Origin: Fontibacillus phaseoli
Lineage (GTDB): Bacteria > Bacillota > Bacilli > Paenibacillales > Paenibacillaceae
Length of the DNA stretch: 64,000 nucleotides
Reading direction: 5' to 3'
Assembly (NCBI RefSeq): GCF_003337355.1
Contig: NZ_QPJW01000002.1
Coordinates: 353,537 to 417,536 of the forward strand
Shown: positions 9,028 to 19,653 of the stretch, piece by piece
Numbering within the stretch: position 1 is the stretch's first letter
Layout of the letters: each line of letters begins with the position of its first letter
Translations under genes and position numbers: made by a program
The notes under the pieces: model-generated
Seen by the model: only the letters and a program-made list of their open reading frames with translations
Databases searched by the model: none
What the model was told of the DNA's origin: nothing

Positions 9028-9421
9028 CTTGGTCCCCTCCTTGATCGCTGATTTCCTCTTCGCTCAAAATTTTGGCCAGCCATAACGGCGGCTTTCCCCG
9101 CAGCATCTCCTGCATGCGCTTAAGCTGCCCCTCAATACTGCTGCCCATTGGCACCTTGACGGGCATGATTTTTTTCCGGGTGACCCGGGCTGCCGCCGAA
9201 GCACCGATCTGCATCAGAAACACCAGCGCGCAATCTTCAACCGCTGCGATCCGGGCTTCGACCCTCCCATGCTCATCTCCTCCGGGATCGCCGGGCACCC
9301 GGCGTGTTTCCAGCAGCTCGGCCCCGCCTTCTTTACTAATCTTGTAGATCGCAAACTGCAAACTTTGACCGAAATGGGCATTCACCGTCAAGCCGTCATC
9401 ACTGGCAAAGGCGATCTTCAT
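9008..9421 (-). CDS. nifX: NifX, FeMo-co precursor carrier
   Basis: A 137-residue dinitrogenase iron-molybdenum cofactor biosynthesis domain protein. It starts MKIAFASDDGLTVNAHFGQS, the strand and His-containing loop typical of NifX/NafY/NifB C-terminal domains that bind NifB-co and the VK cluster. The ATG at 9421 lies inside the end of nifN (23-bp overlap) and its own end overlaps the DUF269 gene. It would shuttle cofactor intermediates between NifB and the NifEN scaffold. Confidence 0.92.
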   Translation of the reverse strand: MKIAFASDDGLTVNAHFGQSLQFAIYKISKEGGAELLETRRVPGDPGGDEHGRVEARIAAVEDCALVFLMQIGASAAARVTRKKIMPVKVPMGSSIEGQLKRMQEMLRGKPPLWLAKILSEEEISDQGGDQDGGTSL

Positions 9422-10724
9422 GCCGCGCTTCCTCCCTTCGAATCAGCATATTGCCTACCCGGTTAACCAGGTCCATCGCCCCCCTGTATCCAACGCTAAC
9501 GTTCACATATGACCCCAATTCGTCGCTGACAGGAAACCCGGCGGCCAGGAAAGAAGCACGAATCCGCGCCGCCCCTTTCCTTCCGTGACAGTTGCTGATC
9601 CACAGATCAGCTCCTTTGCCCAGGGTTTCGGCATCATCCAGATCGCCGATCCACACTTCCTGTTCCGCTTCCTTCAGCAGTTGAGTCTCACAGGGGGCGA
9701 CCAGCCCCTTGATCATTACGCCCATCTCCTTGAGCCAGGCGGCCATGGACAGAACGTGGTCCGGTTCTAACGCCGCGACCGCTGAAGACCCCGCATAATG
9801 AAAATGAGCGTCAAGCATGCTATCGAGCAGGTTTTCACGCTGCCATCTGTACCGCAAGGGTACGGAAACCCCGCTTAATTGCTGCAAGAAAGCAAGTAGT
9901 TCATCGGTGGCGCAGAGCCCATGAATGCCGGAAAACACTTGATAAGGAATACAAGCCGCGTTCTGCAGCCTTCTTGCCGGACGCTCCATGCTCGCCCCTA
10001 TGGCAATCGTATACCGGGAGCGAAGCATTTGCTTCAAATCATCCAGCGGAGCACCGCCCCGGGTCAACGGGGAAAATCCGGTCAGTAAATGTCCGGATAG
10101 CGAGGTGGACAAATCGGGAATCGTAATGACTTCAAACCCGAAGTCGCTGATGATCTCCTTCAGTTCCATCACATCCCCCGGGGTAAGGCAAGATCCCGGG
10201 AGCAGGTTGATCTGCCCCGCAGCCGGTTTGCCGGGGGCCCGGCCACCTTGACCCTGGATGACCGCATCGACAATTCCCTCCACCACCGCGCTGTATCCTA
10301 ACTCTAGCGAACCGTTAAAATCGGGCAGAATGACCGGAATGATCAGGCAACCCCTGGAAGCTTGTTCGCGGGTATACTTTCTTATGAATGCCGAATAGTC
10401 CGTCCCGGATACATCCGTTAGCTCCGTGCCTATGACGACGATCAGATCGGGACGGTGCTTAGCGATGACGAGATTCAGGGCTTCTTCCAAATTGCGGTCA
10501 GCGTCAAAAATAACATCCATCTCCTGCAGCGCCGACGTCTGCACGGCGATCGTATCGCGGAAATGGCGCGTAAGCAGCGATTTCGAAAAGGCTGCGCAGC
10601 CCTGCGCCCCATGCAGTAGAGCGATCGCCCGGTAACAACCTTGCACGGCCAGCACGCCTCCCAGCGACGGACCGACGGTCAACGGGTTTACCGAGACCGG
10701 TTTAACAAATCGTTTAACGGTCAT
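9399..10724 (-). CDS. nifN: NifN, FeMo-co scaffold subunit
   Basis: Beta subunit of the NifEN scaffold on which the NifB cofactor is matured to FeMo-co. The 441-residue frame shows the NifK/NifN N-terminal pattern VNPLTVGPSLGG...VQGC and HGAQGCAAF, then a middle nucleotide-fold region typical of the nitrogenase component 1 superfamily. The ATG at 10724 overlaps the last codons of nifE by 11 bp and uses a GGGAGGAGG site inside nifE. Its own 3' end overlaps nifX. Length and order are as expected. Confidence 0.93.
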   Translation of the reverse strand: MTVKRFVKPVSVNPLTVGPSLGGVLAVQGCYRAIALLHGAQGCAAFSKSLLTRHFRDTIAVQTSALQEMDVIFDADRNLEEALNLVIAKHRPDLIVVIGTELTDVSGTDYSAFIRKYTREQASRGCLIIPVILPDFNGSLELGYSAVVEGIVDAVIQGQGGRAPGKPAAGQINLLPGSCLTPGDVMELKEIISDFGFEVITIPDLSTSLSGHLLTGFSPLTRGGAPLDDLKQMLRSRYTIAIGASMERPARRLQNAACIPYQVFSGIHGLCATDELLAFLQQLSGVSVPLRYRWQRENLLDSMLDAHFHYAGSSAVAALEPDHVLSMAAWLKEMGVMIKGLVAPCETQLLKEAEQEVWIGDLDDAETLGKGADLWISNCHGRKGAARIRASFLAAGFPVSDELGSYVNVSVGYRGAMDLVNRVGNMLIRREEARHEDRLCQ

Positions 10725-12081
10725 GTGTTTTGCCAGCCTCCTCCCACGGTGCCGGGCGTTCAGCCAGCTCCCAAACCGGATGCTGCAGGGTGTAGCGGAT
10801 TTGCTCGGCCAGCCTTAGCAGGCCATCGTAACCCGCATAGGCCGTATGCCGCTCCTGGTTAATATCGATGAACGGAATCCGCTCTTTCATCGCAACATAC
10901 ATGTTCCGGCCACCCGCGATCATCAGATCCGCTTTCCGCTCCTTGACGGCTTTCAAAATTCGCTTTGCACCGCCTTCGGGGATATACTCGGCATCCTCCC
11001 CGATCCGGTCCACGATCCGGCTCACATCTTCAGCCGTGCTTTTATTCGTTCCGACGCCGACGACCCGGATGCCAAGCTCGTTTAATGCGGAAATAACGGA
11101 CCAGCTTTTTACGCCGCCCGTATACAAAATTGCTCTCTTCCCTTTAAAAAGCTTGCGGTACGGCTTCAATGCCTCCGCTACTCTCGCTTCCTCCCGTTCA
11201 ATCAGGCGGTCTACCTTGAACTCCGTGTCCCGGTCGTTCAGCAAGTACGCCATTTGGCGCAAGGAATAACTGGTTTCCTTTGCCCCATAGAAAGAGCCTT
11301 CAAAGTATGGAATCCGATAGGTGTGTTCCATCCGTTTCGCGAGTCCGAGCAGAGCCCGGCTGCAGACGACCATATTGACCTTGGCCCGGTGCGCCCAGCC
11401 GATTTCCCTGAACCTGCCGTCCCCGGTAATTCGTGAACTGACCGAAATTCCTGCCCGATTCATCAATCTTTCGATCTCCCACATCTCCCCGGCGATGTTA
11501 TACTCGCCGAGCAGATTCACGCTTGTGCCCCTCACGGCGTCGTCCGGCTCGCTGCGGCCGATCACGTACTGCATCAACGCCTCGCCCGCAAGCCGGTTGC
11601 CGAGGTTTTTACTGCCGAGAAATCCCGGACTGGTCACGGGTATGACCGGCAATCCAAGCCGGGTCGACGCCTCCCCGCAAACGGCGTCGAGATCTTCGCC
11701 GATCAGGGCGGTAACGCACGTCGCATAAACAAAAATGGCGGGCGGAGCAAACCGCACGGCGATATAATCGATGCTGGCTTTCAGCTTTTTTTCCGCGCCG
11801 AATATAATGTCCCGCTCCCCGAGCGCCGTCCCGAAACCGTACTCCGACAGCCGGGGTCCGCTGGACAAGCTTCCCCGGCTCTCCCAGCTGTTCCCGATGC
11901 AGGCCGCCGGCCCATGGACCAAATGCGCGGCATCGGCAATCGGGAGCAAGGTGATTTGCGCTCCGTCGAACGCGCAGCCCCCGGCGGCTTCCCCCGGTTT
12001 CGGACGCGGACAAGCTTTGGATTTCGGCTCCAGGTTCAAACAATCCGTATCATGCACAGGTACTTTTGAGGTCGCCTCCAT
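10714..12081 (-). CDS. nifE: NifE, FeMo-co scaffold subunit
   Basis: Alpha subunit of the NifEN complex. Three cysteines correspond to cluster ligands of the superfamily: Cys36 (GGCAFDG), Cys61 (HGPAACIGNSW) and Cys122 (VYATCVTALIG). I choose the ATG at 12081 (455 residues) with GGGGAG eight bases upstream; a GTG nine bases earlier is possible. The N terminus is short with a Cys-Pro motif (KACPRPKPG), which is common in Firmicute NifE. It lies 47 bp after nifK and overlaps nifN. Confidence 0.93.
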   Translation of the reverse strand: MEATSKVPVHDTDCLNLEPKSKACPRPKPGEAAGGCAFDGAQITLLPIADAAHLVHGPAACIGNSWESRGSLSSGPRLSEYGFGTALGERDIIFGAEKKLKASIDYIAVRFAPPAIFVYATCVTALIGEDLDAVCGEASTRLGLPVIPVTSPGFLGSKNLGNRLAGEALMQYVIGRSEPDDAVRGTSVNLLGEYNIAGEMWEIERLMNRAGISVSSRITGDGRFREIGWAHRAKVNMVVCSRALLGLAKRMEHTYRIPYFEGSFYGAKETSYSLRQMAYLLNDRDTEFKVDRLIEREEARVAEALKPYRKLFKGKRAILYTGGVKSWSVISALNELGIRVVGVGTNKSTAEDVSRIVDRIGEDAEYIPEGGAKRILKAVKERKADLMIAGGRNMYVAMKERIPFIDINQERHTAYAGYDGLLRLAEQIRYTLQHPVWELAERPAPWEEAGKTHDR

Positions 12082-12128
12082 CCTTCCCACTCCCCTGTTT
12101 CCAAGTTGGCGTAGCTTGCCTAAAGGAT

Positions 12129-13664
12129 TTATCTTACCAGATCAAAGCCGTATTCCGGCGCTTGATCATCCAATTGCTGAAGCACCGTATTTACGATCAG
12201 ACTCAATACGTTAAGCGTGCCTTGATAGCCGATAATCGGGTAGCGGTGCATATGATGCCGGTCAAAGATCGGAAAACCAAGACGCACGAGCGGAATGTTC
12301 GCGTCCTTGGCCGCATATTTCAAATGCGAGCTTCCGATCGCCAGATCCACCGGATCGCTGATCAGCAGGGATCTCATATGCCATAAATCGCGGCCGATAT
12401 GAACCTGCCCCTCCTCCCCGTACGGACTGGATGACAGCAAACCCTCCGCTTCCTGCTGGAATTCCTTGTCGCCGTTCGTACAGACGATGTGCACCGGCTC
12501 CATGCCCGTCTCCAGACAGAACCCGATGAGTCCGAGCAGCAGATCGGGATCTCCGGCCAGGGCCACTCGTTTTCCGTGCAGATAATTGTGCGAATCCGTC
12601 AAAGCATCGACGATCCTGCCCCGTTCCTCCGTCAGTTCCTTCGGCACATCAAGGCCGGTGATTTCGGAAATCGCCGCTAGCAACCGGTCCGTAGCGCGGA
12701 TTCCGATCGGGGTCGGCATCGAGACGACCTGCTGGCTCCAGCCGCTTTGGATATATTCCAGCGTTTTCTTCACCGCATATTTTTGCAGCGATATCGTACC
12801 CAGGGCACTTGCCGCTTTCGGCACATCGGACAGTTTCGTCCCGCCATAATAGTAACTATATTCCCCCGCCGCCGGGGAATCGAAATTGCCGCTTTGATCA
12901 CCAAGGAACGTATACCCGCTTCCAAAGATGCTCAGGATTCGCTTTAGCTCTGCAAAATTACCCGTATACGGCTCGAAGCCAAGGATCAGATTCAGTTTGG
13001 CGAAATCGGCTTTGGAGCTCGCCGCTACGTCTTCGCTCCGCTCGTACAAATAGCTTAGAATCGATTTGAGCATTGCATCATAACCGGTAATATGCGAGCC
13101 CACGAAACTTGGCGTATTCGCATAGGGGATGGGGACGTCTTTGCCGACCGCGCCTTCCTGCCTCGCCGTCTCAATAAAAGCGTTCAAGTCGTCGCCGATG
13201 ACTTCGGCCATACAAGTCGTGGAGACGGCGACCATCTCTGGTTTATACAAGGCCACGCTGTTCTCCAGGCCTTCGATCAGATTTCTCATGCCGCCGAACA
13301 CCGCGCCGTCCTCCGTCATGGAAGAGGAGACCGCCGGCACCGGCTCTTTGAAATGCCGGGATAAATGGCTGCGGAAGTAGGCTGTGCAGCCTTGGGATCC
13401 GTGCAGGAAAGGCAATGTTTTCTCAAATCCGAGCGCGGCCATCACGGAACCGAGCGGTTGGCACGCCTTGGCGGGATTCACGACCAGCGAGTTTCTGGCG
13501 AAGTTCTTCTCCTTGTACGCCTCGGATTTGGAATAAGCGCTGGCTTCTTCCACCTCCGCCGCCGTGCAAGGCGCTTCGAAGGCTTTTTTGCGTTCGAGCA
13601 GTTCCTTGTATTCATCGCTGAGGAACAGATCATTGAAATCGGCAATCTCCGGTTTTGCGCTCAT
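12129..13664 (-). CDS. nifK: Nitrogenase MoFe protein beta subunit
   Basis: NifK, 511 residues from the ATG at 13664, which overlaps the nifD stop as ATGA. P-cluster ligands are present as Cys68 (AKACQPLG), Cys93 ([13 protein letters not shown]) and Cys151 ([13 protein letters not shown]). With NifD it forms the alpha2beta2 MoFe protein that reduces dinitrogen. An upstream in-frame ATG at 13706 lies inside nifD and is not needed. The C terminus ends [11 protein letters not shown]... as in other NifK proteins. Confidence 0.95.
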   Translation of the reverse strand: MSAKPEIADFNDLFLSDEYKELLERKKAFEAPCTAAEVEEASAYSKSEAYKEKNFARNSLVVNPAKACQPLGSVMAALGFEKTLPFLHGSQGCTAYFRSHLSRHFKEPVPAVSSSMTEDGAVFGGMRNLIEGLENSVALYKPEMVAVSTTCMAEVIGDDLNAFIETARQEGAVGKDVPIPYANTPSFVGSHITGYDAMLKSILSYLYERSEDVAASSKADFAKLNLILGFEPYTGNFAELKRILSIFGSGYTFLGDQSGNFDSPAAGEYSYYYGGTKLSDVPKAASALGTISLQKYAVKKTLEYIQSGWSQQVVSMPTPIGIRATDRLLAAISEITGLDVPKELTEERGRIVDALTDSHNYLHGKRVALAGDPDLLLGLIGFCLETGMEPVHIVCTNGDKEFQQEAEGLLSSSPYGEEGQVHIGRDLWHMRSLLISDPVDLAIGSSHLKYAAKDANIPLVRLGFPIFDRHHMHRYPIIGYQGTLNVLSLIVNTVLQQLDDQAPEYGFDLVR

Positions 13665-15109
13665 ACGCTCACCGCCTTTCTTTGCGGGTCTTTCAGCAGA
13701 TCCCACACCGGACTGTTTACGGTCATATCCATGTCTCTCGCAAAAACTTTGAATCCGTCAAACCCGTGATACGGTCCGCTATAATCCCAGGAATGCATCT
13801 GGCGGAACGGAATCCCCATTTTGTGATAAACGTATTTCTCTTTGACCCCGGCCCCCATCAGATCGATGTCCAGCTTCTGCGCCAGCTCCTCCAATTCATA
13901 AGCGGAAGGATCATCATAAATGATCGTGCCTTCCTTCAGATCGGGAAAAGTACGCGTATAATCGTCCTTGTGGCCGAATTCATAACCTGCAGCCACGATC
14001 TCCATGCCAAGATCCTCGTAGGCGCCAATCGTATGGCGAGGGCGGAGTCCTCCGATCAGCAGCATCACTTTCTTGCCTTCCAGACGCGGACGGTATTTGC
14101 CGATGATGGCGTCCATCTGAATCCGGTATTTCTCGATCATTTTCTCGCAATTGTCCCGGATATGATCGTCGAAACGGTCCGCAATCGCCCGTAAACTCTC
14201 GATCGTTTTGGTCGGTCCGAAGAAATTGTATTCCATCCAAGGAACCCCGTACTCCCGCTCCATCGTCGTGCACATGTAGTTCATCGACCGGAAGCAGTGA
14301 ATCAGATTCAGCTTGGATTTATGGGCGATCGCCAGCTCGTTGATCGAGCCGTCGCCGGACCATTGGGCAATGACCCGCAGCCCCATCTCCTCCAGCAAAA
14401 TCCGGGACGCCCAGGCGTCCCCGCCGATATTGTAATCGCCGATGATGCTGACATCGTAAGGCCCGCATTCCTCAAGCTCCCGGCGGCCCATCAGGAAATC
14501 GCGGATCGCATCGTTGGCGATATGATGGCCGAGCGACTGGCTCACCCCGCGGAAGCCTTCGCAGCGGACGGGAATGATCGGAATGCCGATTTCCGCGGTC
14601 ATTTTTTTGGCTACCGCTTCGATATCGTCGCCGATCAGCCCGACCGGGCATTCCGACTGGATGGAGATCCCTTTGGCCAGCGGGAACATCTCCTTGATTT
14701 CCCGGCAGATTTCCTCCAGCTTCTTATCTCCGCCGAAGACGATGTCCTTCTCCTGAAAATCGCTCGTAATCTGCATTGCCGTAAAATTGTCGACTCCAAG
14801 CGTCCCGGTGGCGTAATTCCGGCGGGTGCCCCAGCTGTATTGCCCGCAGCCGACGGGTCCATGGCTGATATGAACCATGTCTTTGATCGGCCCCCACACG
14901 ACCCCTTTGGAACCTGCATAAGCGCAGCCACGGACCGTCATGACCCCCGGACGGGATTTCATGTTGGATTTAATGGAACATTTCCCGCAGTTGATCAGAT
15001 TCTCATCATTGATTTCATAATGCTTGCTTCGGTCCTTCCTGGCCTTATCGGGATACACTTCCAGCATTTCGTCGATCAGGTTTTGTTTGCTGCCGAGGTC
15101 CGTACTCAT
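13661..15109 (-). CDS. nifD: Nitrogenase MoFe protein alpha subunit
   Basis: NifD, 482 residues, holds the FeMo-co site. P-cluster cysteines are Cys62 (VRGCAYAG), Cys88 ([12 protein letters not shown]) and Cys154 ([12 protein letters not shown]). The FeMo-co ligands are Cys272 ([10 protein letters not shown]) and His439 ([12 protein letters not shown]). These match the Mo-type enzyme and, with nifEN and nifV present, argue against an alternative vanadium or iron-only system. The start ATG at 15109 is preceded by GGAGGGGA. The stop overlaps nifK. Confidence 0.96.
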   Translation of the reverse strand: MSTDLGSKQNLIDEMLEVYPDKARKDRSKHYEINDENLINCGKCSIKSNMKSRPGVMTVRGCAYAGSKGVVWGPIKDMVHISHGPVGCGQYSWGTRRNYATGTLGVDNFTAMQITSDFQEKDIVFGGDKKLEEICREIKEMFPLAKGISIQSECPVGLIGDDIEAVAKKMTAEIGIPIIPVRCEGFRGVSQSLGHHIANDAIRDFLMGRRELEECGPYDVSIIGDYNIGGDAWASRILLEEMGLRVIAQWSGDGSINELAIAHKSKLNLIHCFRSMNYMCTTMEREYGVPWMEYNFFGPTKTIESLRAIADRFDDHIRDNCEKMIEKYRIQMDAIIGKYRPRLEGKKVMLLIGGLRPRHTIGAYEDLGMEIVAAGYEFGHKDDYTRTFPDLKEGTIIYDDPSAYELEELAQKLDIDLMGAGVKEKYVYHKMGIPFRQMHSWDYSGPYHGFDGFKVFARDMDMTVNSPVWDLLKDPQRKAVSV

Positions 15110-15168
15110 GGTTTCCCCTCCTCCTTGCGATCACTATTGGTTTCGAACCAGCCCGTTGACTTTCCCCG

Positions 15169-16047
<879 letters not shown>

Positions 16048-17439
16048 TCATCCTTTCGAATTAAAATGATTTTGAAAATAATGGCTATATCTGGAACTCT
16101 CAAGAATGAGATTTTCCGCGTCTCCTTTGCGAACAATCGGCACAATCCCGGCTCTTTGCAGTTGTTTGCGCGGGTGGTCGCCGATCCCGGAACAGAGCAA
16201 AATCTGGCAGTCCCCCAGAATGGAGCATATTTCGCGCAGTGTGGCTTCTTTATCGCCGTTACACTCCGCACGGCCGTGGCAGTAGGATTGGATTTTTCGA
16301 ACTCCGAGCAACTTCACTGTAAAACCGTCACTTTCATAAATCATGAACTCCTGGGCATGACCGAAATGCAGATTCACTTTCCCCGAGCCTCTGGTCGCAA
16401 CTGCTACCCTCGTTATAAACCGAGCAGCTTCGGAAGAGTCCGAGGCGATGATTTCCGGATCCGGACCCCTTCGCCTTTGCTGACGCTGCCTGATTTTTTC
16501 ATCCAGGCTGGCTTGCAGCTGTTCCCTGGCTTCCAAATTCAAGGGCGGCGCCTGCTCAATACTCTCCCAGGTAAAATCAGCACTGCGGTCCTGGCCAAGG
16601 AGCCCGATGGCGTCGGCGCGACATTGACGGCAATGCCGCATGATCTTCATGCCTTCCTGGCCGCAGATTTCCTGCAAAGCATGAAGCTCCTTCGGCCGGG
16701 GCGCCCGTTGTCCCTCTTGCTCGTATGGACTGCCCGGCGCGACGATGAGCGGCGTTACATTGTGAAGGGCCGCTCCAAGCGACTTCACGGTTTTGGATAC
16801 CTCCGGCAGATGAACATCGTTGACTCCCGGAATCAGTACGGAATTGACTTTGCATAATACCCCCCGCTCGCTTAAGGCTTTCAGGCCGGCCAATTGGCGC
16901 GAAATGAGCAGTTCGGCAGCCTCTTTACCTTCATACCGGACGCCGTTATCATACACCCAGGCGTAAATTCGGCTGCCGATCTCGGGATCAATCGCATTGA
17001 TCGTAATCGTCACGTGCCGGATTCCCAGTTCCTCGATGACGTCCAAATGCTCCAGTAGCGTCAGTCCATTGGTGCTAAGGCAGAGGTTCACGTCAGGTAC
17101 CCCGGACCTGACCTTCCGGAAGGTTTCAAAAGTCCGGTCCGGATTGGCGAGCGGATCGCCGGGTCCGGCAATCCCCACGACGGACAACTGCATGAGTTGG
17201 GCCGCGACCCCCCTCACCTTCTTGTCGGCTTGATCCGGTGTGAGCACTTCGCTAACAACCCCGGGACGGCTTTCATTGACGCAATCGAATTTGCGATTGC
17301 AGTACCGGCATTGAATGTTGCAAGCCGGGGCTACGGGAAGATGCATCCGGGCGAAATATCGGTGGGCTTCTTCGTTGTAGCAAGGGTGGCGGTTGATCTC
17401 TTCCAATAAGGCAGGACCGCTGCATCTTCCAGACTCCAT
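16048..17439 (-). CDS. nifB: NifB, radical SAM FeMo-co core synthase with NifX-like C-terminal domain
   Basis: NifB builds NifB-co, the [8Fe-9S-C] core of FeMo-co. The radical SAM motif is CNIQCRYC (Cys40, Cys44, Cys47), followed by the NifB-typical NRKFDC and later cysteines in RHCRQCRADA. Residues from about 345 form a NifX-like domain (VNLHFGHAQEFMIYE), so this is the two-domain form. I choose the ATG at 17439 (463 residues) because GGGGAGG lies nine bases upstream; a GTG at 17478 would overlap that site. It is the first gene of the operon and follows the promoter at about 17.57-17.66 kb. Confidence 0.95.
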   Translation of the reverse strand: MESGRCSGPALLEEINRHPCYNEEAHRYFARMHLPVAPACNIQCRYCNRKFDCVNESRPGVVSEVLTPDQADKKVRGVAAQLMQLSVVGIAGPGDPLANPDRTFETFRKVRSGVPDVNLCLSTNGLTLLEHLDVIEELGIRHVTITINAIDPEIGSRIYAWVYDNGVRYEGKEAAELLISRQLAGLKALSERGVLCKVNSVLIPGVNDVHLPEVSKTVKSLGAALHNVTPLIVAPGSPYEQEGQRAPRPKELHALQEICGQEGMKIMRHCRQCRADAIGLLGQDRSADFTWESIEQAPPLNLEAREQLQASLDEKIRQRQQRRRGPDPEIIASDSSEAARFITRVAVATRGSGKVNLHFGHAQEFMIYESDGFTVKLLGVRKIQSYCHGRAECNGDKEATLREICSILGDCQILLCSGIGDHPRKQLQRAGIVPIVRKGDAENLILESSRYSHYFQNHFNSKG

Positions 17440-17557
17440 TCTCCGTTTCCTCCCCTCTCCAGTTCCAGTTCCTTTCACTTTTAATGTCAGGTTTGATTTG
17501 CTGCATTCTCGATAAATTACTTTTATTTACATTCATCATATTTACATTAGAGTATTG

Positions 17558-17574
17558 CGTCAATTAACTTAACA
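17558..17574 (-). promoter_or_regulatory. Putative GlnR site II, promoter-proximal
   Basis: Read on the minus strand, TGTTA-N7-TGACG matches the GlnR/TnrA consensus TGTNA-N7-TNACA except at its last base. It overlaps the candidate -10 region and start point of nifB. In studied Paenibacillus, a downstream site of this kind mediates repression by GlnR under excess nitrogen. Confidence 0.6.
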
Positions 17575-17599
17575 TTAAATTCGCCTGATTTCAGGTCAA
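17572..17599 (-). promoter_or_regulatory. Candidate sigma-A promoter of the nif operon
   Basis: On the minus strand TTGACC (17594-17599) and TAATGT (17572-17577) are spaced by 16 bp. No -24/-12 (sigma-54) elements are seen, in line with the sigma-A-dependent nif promoter known from Paenibacillus. An alternative pair, TTGACG with TGAAAT, overlaps upstream. Confidence 0.5.
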
Positions 17600-17616
17600 G
17601 TTTGCTATTTCGTCAA

Positions 17617-17656
17617 TTTACATGTTATATATGTTTACATTTATATAACATGTAAA
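17617..17656. promoter_or_regulatory. 40-bp perfect dyad containing putative GlnR site I
   Basis: Two perfect 15-bp arms (TTTACATGTTATATA at 17617-17631 and its complement at 17642-17656) flank a 10-bp centre. Within it, 17623-17639 read on the minus strand is TGTAA-N7-TAACA, a full GlnR/TnrA consensus. It sits upstream of the candidate -35, the position of the activating GlnR site in Paenibacillus nif promoters. The larger dyad could seat more than one GlnR dimer. Confidence 0.65.
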
Positions 17657-17722
17657 CGATTACCAATATTCTCACATCATTTTTTTGTCTTTCATAGCCC
17701 GATACTTATTTACAAAATCACA

Positions 17723-17750
17723 TAAAAAGAGCCCGGCAACCTTGCCGGAC
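17723..17750 (-). terminator. Terminator after the GH5 gene
   Basis: GTCCGGCAA and TTGCCGGGC form a stem (17731-17750) followed on the minus strand by TCTTTTTATG. It insulates the nif promoter from the upstream co-oriented glycosidase gene. Confidence 0.8.
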
Positions 17751-17767
17751 TCCAGACATAAATACCG

Positions 17768-19390
17768 CTATTTAATTATGCTTACCGCGTGCAGTTCAAT
17801 TCTGCCGCTAAGCACTTTAACCGTAATGATCGTCTCCTTTGCAGGGGCAAGCGAAGCTTGAATTGCCTCCGATGGTTCTTCATTCCGTGATAATGTAGTT
17901 CGCGTCATCTCCACCCCGTCCTGGATTAGACTCACAACCGCCTCCTCCCGGCAAACCAAATCCAGCGCCACCGAATTTCCTTGTTCGACCGAGCTAAAAG
18001 TGTAGCCGGCAAACTCCTCCCCGGCCAATTCCAGCGCCAGCCAGTTCCAGCCGCTGTCAAAGCCGAATCTTCTATTCTGCGGCTCACCGGTAATCGGGAC
18101 AATGCTCATTCCGGTCTTGGCCCGGTACTTGTAAATATTCCCCTCCGTGCGAAGGCCGCTGAACGAACTCCCTTTTCCAGGCAGCTCGTCAAAATCGGTT
18201 CCCCGGACCCGGCACCCCGGCTGACGGAAGGCGGATGCCGTAACAAGGGGATGTGGAGTACAGTTTTCCACTTTGATATTGTCCAAATACTGGTCCAGAA
18301 TCTCCTGTATCACTTCATAACCAGGTCGAGGGCCACCTTCGAGATACGCCAGCAATTCGTCCCAGCCCTCCGGCTTGTTCACGGCGAATGGGGAATTCGG
18401 CCGCTCCATCTTTTTCCACGGCCACAGGTTATAACCGATCCCGAGCGATACGGCCAGCGGATACATCGCAGCAAACCATTCCAGATCGTTCTCACCGGTT
18501 TCGCCCAGCCATAACGGCTGATCCAACCGATCGGATAGTTCCAAATATTCTTCATAGGCCTCTTTGCCGGGCATGCAGGCATAACGGTGGAAATGAATCA
18601 CCATATTGGAATCGTATCTTTTGTAAAATACCGCCGTGTTCGTGGACCAGTGATGTCCCTCCACGGACAGCATGTGCCGGGAATCGATCTCGCGGATCGC
18701 GGAAATGACCTCGTCATAAAACGCCGTCAGCCGCTGCACGAGAAAAAACTCATGCTTCCCTTCCATTAAGCCCGGGCGCAGCGGCTCGTTCAGCAAATCG
18801 TAGCCGCCGACGATCCAACGGTCGCGGTAGCGGCGGGCAAGTTCCTTCCACAGTTCGATCCCCTTATTCCAGCTGTCTTCATCGGTAAACAGACGGGGAA
18901 AATCATCCACCGAATCGTCGATGTTGGCTCCCGTTTGTCCCCCGGGTGCGCCGTGCAAATCGAGAAAGGCATAAAGCCCGAACTCCTCGCACCAGTCCAG
19001 ACAGCGGTCGATCAGCGCAAAGCCATCCTCTTTCCAAATTATTTTCGGCTCATCCTCCATGAGTACCCGCCAGCCGATTGGGATACGAAGAGAGTTATAT
19101 CCTTGTTCGGCCATCAGGCGAATGTCTTCCCGGGTGATATAATTGGTGCGGAACCGCTTCCAAAAAGAATCGGCATAACTGCTCCCGGCCAGTTCCCGGA
19201 TCACCGCCTCAATCCTCCGTGGACGATCGAACCGGGTGTTATGGGATAGCCACATATATCCTTCGCATAACAACCAGTTGCCGAGTCCCCAGCCTGTGAG
19301 GATGATTTCCTCGCCGTCTTCGTTTACGACCTTGTTTCCCTCCGCACGCAAAAAGCCTTTGACGCGCGAACGACTCGTTTTTTCAAACAT
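17768..19390 (-). CDS. Glycoside hydrolase family 5 protein
   Basis: A 540-residue cytoplasmic-looking GH5 (cellulase-fold) enzyme without signal peptide. The TIM-barrel part (about 10-370) holds YNSLRIPIGWR, DLHGAPGGQ, the acid/base motif DLLNEPLRPG and the nucleophile motif LWLGETGEND. Residues after about 400 look like a beta-sandwich accessory domain. GH5 members act on beta-glucans, mannans or glucosylated small molecules; the DLHGAPGGQ type resembles the exo-beta-1,3-glucanase-like branch, but substrate is inferred only. AGCAGGAGGGAAGC precedes the ATG. It has its own terminator and no transporter beside it. Confidence 0.8.
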   Translation of the reverse strand: MFEKTSRSRVKGFLRAEGNKVVNEDGEEIILTGWGLGNWLLCEGYMWLSHNTRFDRPRRIEAVIRELAGSSYADSFWKRFRTNYITREDIRLMAEQGYNSLRIPIGWRVLMEDEPKIIWKEDGFALIDRCLDWCEEFGLYAFLDLHGAPGGQTGANIDDSVDDFPRLFTDEDSWNKGIELWKELARRYRDRWIVGGYDLLNEPLRPGLMEGKHEFFLVQRLTAFYDEVISAIREIDSRHMLSVEGHHWSTNTAVFYKRYDSNMVIHFHRYACMPGKEAYEEYLELSDRLDQPLWLGETGENDLEWFAAMYPLAVSLGIGYNLWPWKKMERPNSPFAVNKPEGWDELLAYLEGGPRPGYEVIQEILDQYLDNIKVENCTPHPLVTASAFRQPGCRVRGTDFDELPGKGSSFSGLRTEGNIYKYRAKTGMSIVPITGEPQNRRFGFDSGWNWLALELAGEEFAGYTFSSVEQGNSVALDLVCREEAVVSLIQDGVEMTRTTLSRNEEPSEAIQASLAPAKETIITVKVLSGRIELHAVSIIK

Positions 19391-19585
19391 TTTGCTTCCC
19401 TCCTGCTCCTGCTGCTGTCGAATTTATCGCCATCATTATAGCATCCGCCCGTGAAAGGTAGGGACGCCCCCGATATTTTGGCCCCGAATCCGAAAAAGCG
19501 GGACATTTTCGCTACGCTGATGGGAGCCGTTTTCTTTACTCTGTAGCTCTTTGCGAGCCAATTCGGTAATCGACTTGATGAATCG

Positions 19586-19614
19586 TTGACGATTTCCTTT
19601 TTCTGCCTTACTAT
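19586..19614 (+). promoter_or_regulatory. Promoter of the PadR gene
   Basis: TTGACG (19586-19591) and TACTAT (19609-19614) are separated by exactly 17 bp. Confidence 0.75.
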
Positions 19615-19616
19615 AT

Positions 19617-19640
19617 ATCTAAAAGATATATCTTTTAGAT
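19617..19640 (+). promoter_or_regulatory. Palindromic operator at the PadR transcription start
   Basis: A perfect 24-bp palindrome with 12-bp arms (ATCTAAAAGATA and its complement) starts two bases after the -10 box, where a bound PadR dimer would block initiation. Its position and symmetry argue for autoregulation by the next gene. Confidence 0.7.
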
Positions 19641-19653
19641 CGGAGATCCCGCC

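Noticed and set aside
17479..17767. Sigma-54 nif promoter with upstream NifA site
   Set aside because: No TGGCAC-N5-TTGC element and no TGT-N10-ACA NifA site in the right place; sigma-A plus GlnR fits better.
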